Assembly (NCBI RefSeq): GCF_000373565.1
Contig: NZ_KB891797.1
Span: 1 to 64,000 of the forward strand
DNA length: 64,000 bases
Source: Streptomyces sp. HmicA12
GTDB taxonomy: Bacteria; Actinomycetota; Actinomycetes; Streptomycetales; Streptomycetaceae
Direction: 5' to 3'
Within the stretch, counting starts at the first letter, position 1. Each line of letters begins with the position of its first letter. The notes under the pieces are model-generated. The model did no database searches. It was given only the letters and a program-made list of their open reading frames with translations, and was not told the origin of the DNA. A program made the position numbers and the translations under genes. This document shows positions 7,078 to 15,024 of this stretch, piece after piece.

Positions 7078-8496
7078 TCACGCCACCGTGGACTCGGAGG
7101 AGTCGCCGAGACGCTGCTCGACGAACGCCGCCGCCCGTTCCTCCGCCTCCAGTTCGGCGGCGTGCAGGGCGTCGTCGGTGTCGAAGGCGTCGTCCGACGA
7201 CTCGGTCATCGCGCGGTCCGTGAAGACGAGGGGGCGTTCGGTCTCGGTGACCAGGTGTTTGACCACCTGCACGTTGCCGTTGACGTCCCATACGGCGATG
7301 CCGGGGGTGAGCGTCGGGATGATCTCCACCGCCCACCGTGGCAGGCCGAGGACCCGGCCCGTGGCCCGTGCCTCGTCCGCCTTCTGCGCGTAGATCGTTC
7401 TCGTCGAGGCCATCTTGAGGATCGCCGCCGCCTCCTTCGCGGCCGCGCCGTCCACCACGTCGGACAGGTGGTGGACCACCGCGACGAAGGACAGGCCGAG
7501 CCGCCGCCCGAACTTCAGCAGGCGCTGGAAGAGCTGCGCCACGAAGGGACTGTTGATGATGTGCCACGCCTCTTCGACCAGGAAGATGCGCTTCTTGCGG
7601 TCCGGCCGGATCCAGGTGTGCTCCAGCCATACGCCCACGATCGCCATCAGGATCGGCATCGCGATCGAGTTGCGGTCGATGTGCGACAGGTCGAAGACGA
7701 TCAGCGGCGCGTCCAGGTCGATGCCGACCGTCGTCGGGCCGTCGAACATGCCGCGCAGGTCACCGTCGACGAGCCGGTCCAGGACGAGGGCGACGTCGAG
7801 TCCCCATGCGCGTACGTCCTCTATGGCCACGTTCATCGCTTCCGCGGACTCCGGCTCGGGGTGGCGGAGCTGCTCGACGATGTCGGTGAGGACGGGCTGG
7901 CGCTCGACGATCGTCTCGTTGACGTAGGCGTGCGCGACCTTGAGGGCGAAGCCGGAGCGCTCGTCCAGGCTGTGCCCCATCGCGACCTCGATGATCGTGC
8001 GGAGCAGCGCCAGCTGGCCCGTCGTGGTGATCGCGGGGTCGAGCGGGTTGAGCCGGATGCCCATGTCCAGGGCGGCCGTCGGGTCGAGGCGGATGGGAGT
8101 TATCCCCAGCTCCTGGGCGATGAGGTTCCATTCGCCCACCCCGTCCTCGCCCTGCGCGTCGAGGACGACGACCTGACGGTCGCGGAACCTCAACTGCCGC
8201 AGTACGTACGTCTTCTCCAGCGCCGACTTGCCGTTCCCGGACTCGCCGAGAACGAGCCAGTGCGGGGCCGGGAGCTGCTGTCCGTACAGCTGGAAGGGGT
8301 CGTAGATGTAGCCCTTGCCCGAGTACACCTCGCGCCCGATGATCACGCCTGAGTCACCGAGTCCGGGCGCGGCCGTCGGCAGATAGACGGCCTGCGCCTG
8401 CCCCGTCGACGTACGCACGGGCAGCCGGGTCGTCTCCACCTTCCCGAACAGGAAGGAGGTGAAGGCGTCCGTGAGCATCGACAGCGGGTCCCGCAT
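7078..8496 (-). CDS. VirB4-like ATPase domain protein of a T4SS-like cluster
   Basis: A 472-residue ATPase. A canonical Walker A (VLGESGNGKSALEKTYV) lies at about residues 89-105 and a Walker B ending in acidic residues (RIFLVEEAWHI) near residue 300. These match the C-terminal ATPase half of VirB4/TraC-type T4SS motors. The N-terminal half appears to be encoded separately by the adjacent upstream gene, 15 nt away. It probably powers assembly or substrate movement at the cytoplasmic membrane. Unlike the VirD4-like partner, its ATP-binding residues look intact. Confidence 0.88.
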   Translation of the reverse strand: MRDPLSMLTDAFTSFLFGKVETTRLPVRTSTGQAQAVYLPTAAPGLGDSGVIIGREVYSGKGYIYDPFQLYGQQLPAPHWLVLGESGNGKSALEKTYVLRQLRFRDRQVVVLDAQGEDGVGEWNLIAQELGITPIRLDPTAALDMGIRLNPLDPAITTTGQLALLRTIIEVAMGHSLDERSGFALKVAHAYVNETIVERQPVLTDIVEQLRHPEPESAEAMNVAIEDVRAWGLDVALVLDRLVDGDLRGMFDGPTTVGIDLDAPLIVFDLSHIDRNSIAMPILMAIVGVWLEHTWIRPDRKKRIFLVEEAWHIINSPFVAQLFQRLLKFGRRLGLSFVAVVHHLSDVVDGAAAKEAAAILKMASTRTIYAQKADEARATGRVLGLPRWAVEIIPTLTPGIAVWDVNGNVQVVKHLVTETERPLVFTDRAMTESSDDAFDTDDALHAAELEAEERAAAFVEQRLGDSSESTVA

Positions 8497-8511
8497 GAGC
8501 GCGCCTTCCTT

Positions 8512-10071
8512 CTACCGTCGGATGCCGGTGGCGAACGGCAAGGTGTTCACGAACGCCCGGTGGTGTTCGCGGTCGCACCACTCCAGCTTCAGATACGACT
8601 TGCCGGCCGAGGCCCGGATCGTGCGCTTGTCGCGGGCGAGCGCGTCCGGGTTGCGGGACGAGACGGTGATGTAGCCGACGATGTTGACCCCGGCCGCGCC
8701 GCTCGCCAGGTCCTCGCCGCGCTGGTCGAGGCGGCCGTGGGCGGCGACGTCGCGCGGGTCGACGGTCCGGTTCATCTTGGCGGCGCGGGACGCCTCCGCG
8801 TCGTCGTTCGTCTTCTCGGTCAGCATGCGCTCGATGGCGACCTCGGTGGGTTCGAGGTCCATGGTGACGGCGACGGTGCGGATGACATCCGGCGTGTGGA
8901 CGAGCAGCGGGGCCAGGAAGTTGACGCCCACCGGCGTCATCGGCCACTCCTTCACCCAGGCGGTGGCGTGGCACCACGGCGCGCGCGTCGACGACTCGCG
9001 GGTCTTCGCCTGGAGGTAGGTGGGCTCCATGGCGTCGAGCTCGGCGGGCCACGCGTTGCGCTTGGTCATCGCCTGGATGTGGTCGATGGGGTGGTCCGGG
9101 TCGTACATGGAGTGGATGAGCGAGGCGAGACGTCCCTGGCCGAGCGGCTGCCGTACGCGGATGTCGGCTTCCTGGAGCCGGGAGCAGATGTCCGTCAGCT
9201 CACGCGCCATGACGACGGCGAGACCCGCGTCCCGGTCGACCTTCCGGCCCGACTTGGGGCGGGAGGCGCGGGCCATGGCGTTGGCCTCGGCGGCGAGCTC
9301 GCGCGTGTAGTGCATGCAGGCCACCAGGTAGGCCCGGTGCTGCTCGCTGCTGGTCGACACCATGGACTGCAGCTGGTCGTACGACTCCTGCAGCCAGCCC
9401 AGCGAGCGGTCGTCGCCGCGCATGGCGACGTCCTTGGCGTGCGCGTCCGGGTCGGCGGGAAGCGTCCGGGCGAGCATCTGGAGGCGGGTGACGAACCCGT
9501 CCCCGTTCGCGACGTGCTTGAGCAGCGTCCCGAACCGGTCGACGAGCGCCTCCTGGTCCTCGGAGTCGCGCAGTCCGACGCCGGGCCCCTCGATCTCGAT
9601 GGCGGCGGTGACGGTCCGCCGGTCGGCGTGCAGCAGCACGGCGATCTCGTCGGGTCCGAACGGCGCGGCGAGCCAGGTCAGCCGGCCGATGCCGGGCGGC
9701 GGCCCGACCTCGATCTCCCGCCCGTCGAGCCGGGTGCCGGCCTCCATGGGGCGGGACCGGTAGGCGCTGCCGCGCTTGAGCTGGCGCTTGTAACTCCGGT
9801 TGATCTCGAACCACTTGTAGAACGTGCGGTGCTTGTACGGGACGTAGACCGCGGCCAGGGCGACCAGCGGGAAACCCATGAGCAGCACGATGCGCAGGGA
9901 CAGGACGGGCACCAGCAGCCCGCACATCATGCCGAGGAACGCGCCCGCGATGATCAGGAAGAGCTCGCCGGACTCGCGGTTCCTGCCGACGATCGCGTTC
10001 GGCCGGGCCCGGCCGATCAGATATGTACGGCGGGGCGTGACCGGAGGGGACACATGGGACTGGGTCGTCAA
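8512..10071 (-). CDS. SCO6880-family membrane protein (VirB3/VirB4 N-terminal-like)
   Basis: A 519-residue protein with two adjacent N-terminal TM helices (LFLIIAGAFLGMMCGLLVPVL and IVLLMGFPLVALAAVYVPY), as in VirB3/PrgI-type proteins. A long soluble region follows that resembles the non-ATPase N-terminal half of VirB4 (HADRRTVTAAIEIEG near residue 148). No Walker motif is seen. Together with the next gene it reconstitutes a split VirB3-VirB4. The start codon overlaps the stop of the upstream VirB6-like gene (ATGA), so translation is coupled. Confidence 0.82.
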   Translation of the reverse strand: MTTQSHVSPPVTPRRTYLIGRARPNAIVGRNRESGELFLIIAGAFLGMMCGLLVPVLSLRIVLLMGFPLVALAAVYVPYKHRTFYKWFEINRSYKRQLKRGSAYRSRPMEAGTRLDGREIEVGPPPGIGRLTWLAAPFGPDEIAVLLHADRRTVTAAIEIEGPGVGLRDSEDQEALVDRFGTLLKHVANGDGFVTRLQMLARTLPADPDAHAKDVAMRGDDRSLGWLQESYDQLQSMVSTSSEQHRAYLVACMHYTRELAAEANAMARASRPKSGRKVDRDAGLAVVMARELTDICSRLQEADIRVRQPLGQGRLASLIHSMYDPDHPIDHIQAMTKRNAWPAELDAMEPTYLQAKTRESSTRAPWCHATAWVKEWPMTPVGVNFLAPLLVHTPDVIRTVAVTMDLEPTEVAIERMLTEKTNDDAEASRAAKMNRTVDPRDVAAHGRLDQRGEDLASGAAGVNIVGYITVSSRNPDALARDKRTIRASAGKSYLKLEWCDREHHRAFVNTLPFATGIRR

Positions 10072-11414
10072 CGCCCTGCACCTCCTTGCCTGTTGCTGTT
10101 GTTACCGGTTTTCCCGGTCCCGCCCTGGCGGCTCGCGTGCGGGGTGTTCGTGGGGCTGGTGCGGGGCGGGGGTGCGGCGGAGGGGACAGTTCCGCCGCCG
10201 CCCCCTGAACCGGCCGAGCGCGTGCTGTGCGCGGCCACACCACCGGACGCGGGGTTGGAGGGGCGGGCCTGGCTGGCGCCGCCCCCGTTCGAACCTCCGT
10301 TGTCCGCGCGGGAGCTGTGGGTCTTGATGCCCTGGGAGACGAGCGCGGCGGGCGAGGTGAACGCGGCCGCGGCCTTGCCCTCCGCGCCCTGCATGATGCG
10401 GTTCTTGCGTACGTTGGCCATCTCGTCGCCGAAGCCCGGGACGAAGCGGTAGATCATGCCGCTCGCGAAGATGGCCAGCAGGACGATGGCGAGGCCGGAG
10501 ACGACGGCCGCGAGCGAGTCCGGGCCGTCGTCGCTGCTGGACAGCGCCCCGGCCAGGCCCAGCACGATGACGATCACCGGTTTGACCAGGATGACGGCGA
10601 CCATGATCCCGACCCAGCGGCGGACATGGCCCCACAGGTTCTTGTCGACGAGCCCCGAGTACACGACGACGCCGAGCAGCGCGCCGACGTAGAGCAGGAC
10701 GGCGCGCAGGTACAGCTCCAGGTACAGCACGCCCGCGGCGACGATCGACACCAGCGAGACGACGATCAGCATGATCGGTCCGCCGCCGATGTCGTCGCCC
10801 TTCTTCAGGGCCTCGGAGAACGTGCCGAAGAACGCGTCCGTCTGATTGCCGGTCGCCTTCGCCAGGACGTCGGTGACCCCGTCCGCCGCGGAGACGACGG
10901 TGTACAGGATCAGCGGGGTGAAGGCGGAGGCCAGGACGGTGAGCCAGAGGAAGCCCACGGCCTCGGAGATCGCGGTGCTCAGGGGGACGCCGCGCACCGC
11001 CCGCTTGGCCACGGCGAGGAGCCACAGCAGGAGCGTGAGGATCGTTGACGCGGCGAACACGACGGCGTACTGCTGCAGGAACTTCTCGTTGGTGAAGTCG
11101 ACCTCGGCCGTCTTCCGCACGGCCTCACTGAGCTTGTCGACGGTCCAGGCGGCGGCGTCGGCGCAGCCCTTGGCGAGGCTGGACAGGGGGTCGAGCGGGT
11201 TGGTGGTGCCGTCGGGCATGGTGCCGCCGGTACCTCCGGTGGAGCCGGAGCTTTTGTCGTCCCGTTCGCAGTACTTCTTGGCGGGGCCGGCGATGAGGCT
11301 GCAGGGGTCGTCCTCGGGGGCGGCGAATGCCCGCGCTGTGAGGAGGACCATTGCGGGCTGCACGGCAGCGACAACGGCAGTGATCTTGAGTGCGCGGCGT
11401 GGGCTACCGGGCAT
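10068..11414 (-). CDS. VirB6/TrbL-like polytopic membrane protein
   Basis: A 448-residue protein with a signal-like N-terminus (ITAVVAAVQPAMVLLTARAFA). A short extracytoplasmic Cys-containing segment comes next (CSLIAGPAKKYC), then six or seven TM helices between about residues 115 and 330. The tail is low-complexity and Gly/Ser/Pro-rich. This architecture matches VirB6/TrbL channel components of conjugation systems. It overlaps the preceding gene by 11 nt and the following gene by 4 nt, so the operon is tightly coupled. The assignment rests on topology and context rather than on a residue signature. Confidence 0.75.
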   Translation of the reverse strand: MPGSPRRALKITAVVAAVQPAMVLLTARAFAAPEDDPCSLIAGPAKKYCERDDKSSGSTGGTGGTMPDGTTNPLDPLSSLAKGCADAAAWTVDKLSEAVRKTAEVDFTNEKFLQQYAVVFAASTILTLLLWLLAVAKRAVRGVPLSTAISEAVGFLWLTVLASAFTPLILYTVVSAADGVTDVLAKATGNQTDAFFGTFSEALKKGDDIGGGPIMLIVVSLVSIVAAGVLYLELYLRAVLLYVGALLGVVVYSGLVDKNLWGHVRRWVGIMVAVILVKPVIVIVLGLAGALSSSDDGPDSLAAVVSGLAIVLLAIFASGMIYRFVPGFGDEMANVRKNRIMQGAEGKAAAAFTSPAALVSQGIKTHSSRADNGGSNGGGASQARPSNPASGGVAAHSTRSAGSGGGGGTVPSAAPPPRTSPTNTPHASRQGGTGKTGNNSNRQGGAGR

Positions 11415-12219
11415 ATGTGAACCCTCCGAAGTCCTTGACCGCGTCGCCGATCTCGTCGGAACCGGAGACGGGATTGTCGCCGTTGACCGGTGTGGGGCCG
11501 GTCTTCTGGCGTGTCTCAAGGACCTTCCAGTCGCCGCCGCTCCAGTTCAGCTTCATGGTCACGGTGAACCAACTGGTGGTCACCGGGTTCTTGGAGGAGT
11601 CGCCGGTCAGCCCGAACAGGCCGTTGCACCAGACCGCGACGGTGGCGCGGTTGCTGCTGAAGTCGGTGACCTTGGTGCCTGCGGGCAACGTACGGTTCAC
11701 GAACGCGGTGCCCGCTGGTGCGCGCCCCTCGGTATCCAGGCCGACGGACTTCAGGAACGACTGCGAGTAGTCGGCGTCGAAACCGGACTGCAGGCGGTCG
11801 AGAGTGCTCGGATCAGCCAGGCCCTGCACGATCTCGTGCCGCCGGCCCGGGTTGAACATGCCGTCCCCACCGAGCCGCACCGCGTAATTCGCCGCGGCCG
11901 ACTGCGCCCCCTGCTCGTCGTGGGCGAAGGCCGAGCCGGTCGGCTTGGTGCCGGTCGGGGCCGTGGGGGACGTCGTCGCCCCGGACCCGGACGTCCCGGT
12001 CCCGCCGGAGGCGTCCTCGTCGTCGCCGCCCCGGTTCGCGAAGGCGATGGCCGCGATGAGCAGCACCACGACCCCGACCACCGTGATGAGGGAGCGGGAC
12101 GAGGAGCGGCCCGGTCTGCGCGCGCCCCCGTACACGTCGGAGCCCTCGGGGAGCCGCGTCCGGGTCTGGCCGGTGCCGCCGTAGAGGTCGTCGTCCCCTT
12201 GCCGGCCGTCGAGACTCAT
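11404..12219 (-). CDS. Single-pass membrane protein of the T4SS-like cluster, possibly VirB8/TcpC-like
   Basis: A 271-residue protein with a cytoplasmic charged N-terminus, one TM helix at about residues 44-61 (ITVVGVVVLLIAAIAFA), a Thr/Ser/Gly-rich linker and an extracytoplasmic domain. The domain ends with WFTVTMKLNWSGGDWKVLE, reminiscent of the NTF2-like fold of VirB8/TcpC conjugation proteins. No close motif was recognised, so the VirB8 suggestion is inferred from topology and from position at the head of the operon. The start MSLDGRQGDDD is the first ATG, and a 204-nt gap separates it from the small upstream membrane protein gene. Confidence 0.7.
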   Translation of the reverse strand: MSLDGRQGDDDLYGGTGQTRTRLPEGSDVYGGARRPGRSSSRSLITVVGVVVLLIAAIAFANRGGDDEDASGGTGTSGSGATTSPTAPTGTKPTGSAFAHDEQGAQSAAANYAVRLGGDGMFNPGRRHEIVQGLADPSTLDRLQSGFDADYSQSFLKSVGLDTEGRAPAGTAFVNRTLPAGTKVTDFSSNRATVAVWCNGLFGLTGDSSKNPVTTSWFTVTMKLNWSGGDWKVLETRQKTGPTPVNGDNPVSGSDEIGDAVKDFGGFTYAR

Positions 12220-12423
12220 TCCGCGTACGCCCCCTCAACCTCATGCCGAACCATCGCCGGATACGACGGTAGCCGTGCTGGTTCCCGCGCGGGCGCGGTG
12301 TGGTGACTCGACATCAGGGAGACGCAACCTCAGCCGGTGGGCACGACGGGACGAGCGGGACAGGGGATGAAGAGAGAGGTAACCGGACAGGGCCGCACCG
12401 AAACTGACGGCGCGTGAGCCGGG

Positions 12424-12732
12424 CTAGACGGCCATGCCGTACACGATGGTGAAGAGAGTGCCGAGAGACCCGATGATGAAGACCCCGGTCAGGCCCGCGA
12501 TGATCAGGCCCTTGCCCTGCTCCGCGCTGAACGTGTCGCGCAGCGCCGTCGCCCCGATCCGTTGTTTGGCCGCGCCCCAGATCGCGATCCCGAGGCAGAG
12601 CAGGATGGCTACCGCCATCACCACCTCGATCATCACGCGTGCCTCGTTGCCCAGGCTCCCGAACGGGCCCCAGTCGGGGGCGATCCCGCCGATGATGGTC
12701 GTGATGTCGCCCTTTTCGGCTGCCAGCAGCAT
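12424..12732 (-). CDS. Small two-TM membrane protein, possible pilin-like (VirB2/TrbC-sized) component
   Basis: A 102-residue protein with two TM helices (VMIEVVMAVAILLCLGIAIWG and GLIIAGLTGVFIIGSLGTLFTIVY), separated by a short charged loop (AKQRIGATALRDTFSAEQG). Two hydrophobic helices with a small polar loop resemble VirB2/TrbC prepilins, but there is no long signal peptide, so this is a guess from size, topology and position. It may be the first gene of the leftward T4SS-like set, 204 nt from the next gene. Confidence 0.72.
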   Translation of the reverse strand: MLLAAEKGDITTIIGGIAPDWGPFGSLGNEARVMIEVVMAVAILLCLGIAIWGAAKQRIGATALRDTFSAEQGKGLIIAGLTGVFIIGSLGTLFTIVYGMAV

Positions 12733-13023
12733 GTGTAACTCACCGCCCCATGTGGGTAGTTCTGTCGCCCCCGCCGCAGCGCAGAGGTCAGGCCCATTCT
12801 TCCTCAGAATGTCGCCGGTGCCTGCCTACTTGGCGCCATTCCTTGGCTGAGTTTCTCCGTCGTGCCCACGTTCCGTGGTGTGCCGGATGCCGGTGGGACG
12901 GATCCGTATACGAAGAAACGTAAGGTCACTCTGTGTATCACGTGCGATTACGTGGAGCAATGAATGGCGCCGCGCCTACACTGTGGCGTCGGTGGACTCC
13001 CGTGCGGCGAAGGGCGGTTGACG

Positions 13024-14034
13024 GTGCGTAAGGCGTGGATCGTCGCAGGCGCGGGTGTCGCCGGGGGGACCGGGTTCGTGACCCTGCTGGTCGTGGGGAC
13101 CTATATGGCCGCCGGCAGCCTGACGAACGGGGTCGGGCAGGGGGCTGTCGGGCTCGCCAAGGGTGCGGTTCCGGCCGCCTATCAGTCGCTCGTGCAGAAG
13201 TGGGGCAATCTCTGCCCCGCCATCAATCCGGCGCTGCTCGCCGCCCAGCTGTACCAGGAGAGCGGGTTCAATCCGGAGGCCAGGTCGCCGGCCAAGGCGT
13301 ACGGCATCGCGCAGTTCATCGAGGGGACCTGGGCCGCCCACGGGGTGGACGGCGACGGGGACGGGGACCGTGACATCTGGGACCCGAACGACGCCATCCC
13401 CTCCGCGGCCAGTTACGACTGCAAGCTCGCCTCGTACGTGAAGGACGTGCCCGGCGACGCGACCAGGAACATGCTCGCCTCCTACAACGCGGGCGCGTAC
13501 GCCGTCATCAAGTACAAGGGCGTGCCCCCGTACCGCGAGACCCAGAACTACGTGAAGACCATCACGACGCTGGAGAAGTCCTTCGCCAGGCCCGTGGGGC
13601 GCGTGCAGCCCTCGCAGCAGGCCGCGGCCGCCATCTACTACGCGCAGAAGAAGCTCGGCACGGAGTACCTGTGGGGCGGGAACGGGACGGCGGACCAGGG
13701 CGGGCGGTTCGACTGCTCCGGGCTCACCAAGGCCGCGTACGAGGCCGTGGGGATCGAGCTGCCGCGTGTCGCCAACGACCAGTACAACGCGGGTCCGCAC
13801 CCCAAGCGGGACGAGCTGCTGCCGGGGGACCTCGTCTTCTTCTCCGACGACCTCAGCAACAGCCGCGCCATCCGGCACGTGGGGCTCTACGTGGGCGGCG
13901 GCTACATGATCGACGCCCCGCGCCCCGGAGCCGTCATCCGGTTCGACCCCATCGACACCCCCGACTACTTCGGGGCGACCCGGGTGACGGAGGATGGCGC
14001 GAAAGCGCTGCCGACCGCTTCCCCCGAAGTGTGA
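13024..14034 (+). CDS. Lytic transglycosylase / NlpC-P60 bifunctional peptidoglycan hydrolase (VirB1/TraG-like)
   Basis: A 336-residue exported or membrane-anchored protein with an N-terminal TM/signal (VAGGTGFVTLLVVGTYMAAG). Residues 55-190 form an SLT transglycosylase domain, with catalytic Glu in AAQLYQESGFNPEARSPAK followed by AYGIAQF and ASYNAG. Residues 205-320 form an NlpC/P60 endopeptidase with Cys in FDCSGLTKAAYEAVG and His in AIRHVGLYVGGG. Such bifunctional hydrolases open the cell wall for Gram-positive T4SS. It is divergent from the T4SS-like genes. The GTG start is chosen because the signal segment follows directly. Confidence 0.9.
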   Translation: MRKAWIVAGAGVAGGTGFVTLLVVGTYMAAGSLTNGVGQGAVGLAKGAVPAAYQSLVQKWGNLCPAINPALLAAQLYQESGFNPEARSPAKAYGIAQFIEGTWAAHGVDGDGDGDRDIWDPNDAIPSAASYDCKLASYVKDVPGDATRNMLASYNAGAYAVIKYKGVPPYRETQNYVKTITTLEKSFARPVGRVQPSQQAAAAIYYAQKKLGTEYLWGGNGTADQGGRFDCSGLTKAAYEAVGIELPRVANDQYNAGPHPKRDELLPGDLVFFSDDLSNSRAIRHVGLYVGGGYMIDAPRPGAVIRFDPIDTPDYFGATRVTEDGAKALPTASPEV

Positions 14035-14228
14035 CGTGGCTGGAACTCTCCGTTAGCGTCAGGCTCTGAGCTGCGGGTTCGTGTCTCTCTTCGATAACGT
14101 CTGCGTGATCATTCGGTGGAGTGTGGAACGTAGGGAGTGAGGCTGTGCGTTCCTCTTGCTGAGCCGAACAAAGACCACGGGGGTGGCCGACGCCGGTAGT
14201 ACGCAGATGATGAAGGGGCCGTTGAACT

Positions 14229-14954
14229 ATGGCTGGACTCGAGGCACTCGCAGCACTCGAGACTTCCGGGTCGAACCCTGACGTCACGCTGCTCTACGAC
14301 ATCAACGGCCTGGCCGAGGGTGCGCCCGGCTGGTTCGACCGGACCATGGAGTTCGTCGGCGAGTACGGGATCCTGCTCGGGCTCGTCCTCGTGGTGCTGT
14401 GGTGCTGGTGGGGGGCGCGCAAGCGGGAGACCCTCGACGACGCCGCCTCGTCCGTCGCCGCCGTCGTGTGGGCGCCGCTCGCCGCCGCCGTCGCCGTGCT
14501 GGTGAACGTGCCGATCCGGGGATTCGTCGAACGGCCCCGGCCCTTCAAGGACCATGACGGTCTGACAGTTCTGGTGGACGGGAAGAACGACTTCTCGTTC
14601 GTGAGCGATCACGCGACCCTGGCCATGGCCATCGCCGCCGGGCTCTTCGTCGCCAACCGGAAGTTCGGGTTCGTCGCGATCGGGCTCGCCGCGCTCGAAG
14701 GGTTCTGCCGGGTCTTCATGGGCGTGCACTACCCGACCGACGTGGTCGGCGGGTTCGCGCTCGGGACGGCCGTGGCGCTGCTGCTGTCGCCGCTCGCCTC
14801 GGCGCTGATCACGCCGGTCGCCCGCGTGGTCGGGCGGGCCGGGCGGGTTTCCCGGCTGGTGTGGGCGCCGGAGCCTCCGGCCGGGGCGCTGGAGATTCCC
14901 GGGGCCCGGGACGCGTCGTCCGGGGCGCCCGAGGAGCGGGACCTCGCCGCGTAG
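14229..14954 (+). CDS. PAP2-family membrane phosphatase
   Basis: A 241-residue polytopic membrane protein of the PAP2/phosphatidic acid phosphatase superfamily. The three catalytic motifs are seen: VERPRPFKDHD (motif 1), FVSDHATLAMAIAAG (motif 2, with SDH in place of SGH) and CRVFMGVHYPTDVVGG (motif 3, with the catalytic His). It probably dephosphorylates a lipid phosphate such as undecaprenyl pyrophosphate or phosphatidate at the outer face of the membrane. The tail after residue 210 is hydrophilic. The 194-nt gap upstream holds no recognisable gene. Confidence 0.9.
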   Translation: MAGLEALAALETSGSNPDVTLLYDINGLAEGAPGWFDRTMEFVGEYGILLGLVLVVLWCWWGARKRETLDDAASSVAAVVWAPLAAAVAVLVNVPIRGFVERPRPFKDHDGLTVLVDGKNDFSFVSDHATLAMAIAAGLFVANRKFGFVAIGLAALEGFCRVFMGVHYPTDVVGGFALGTAVALLLSPLASALITPVARVVGRAGRVSRLVWAPEPPAGALEIPGARDASSGAPEERDLAA

Positions 14955-14993
14955 GCGCTCCGCTCGTCGCCGGGCGCGGGTCGGTGGGGGTTC

Positions 14994-15024
14994 TCGCGCA
15001 GTTCCCCGCGCCCCTTCGGGGCGC
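14994..15024. repeat. Dispersed GC-rich intergenic repeat, copy A
   Basis: The sequence runs TCGCGCAGTTCCCCGCGCCC and then CTTCGGGGCGCT. The core GCAGTTCCCCGCGCCCC recurs in other intergenic gaps of this window. The CGCCCC...GGGGCG part forms a short hairpin. The copy lies exactly between the 3' ends of the convergent PAP2 and FAD oxidase genes, so a terminator-like role is possible. Confidence 0.75.

Noticed and set aside
5507-14034. Integrated conjugative element or prophage
   Set aside because: No integrase, relaxase, replication gene, tRNA attachment site or flanking direct repeat was seen, and base composition matches the neighbours.
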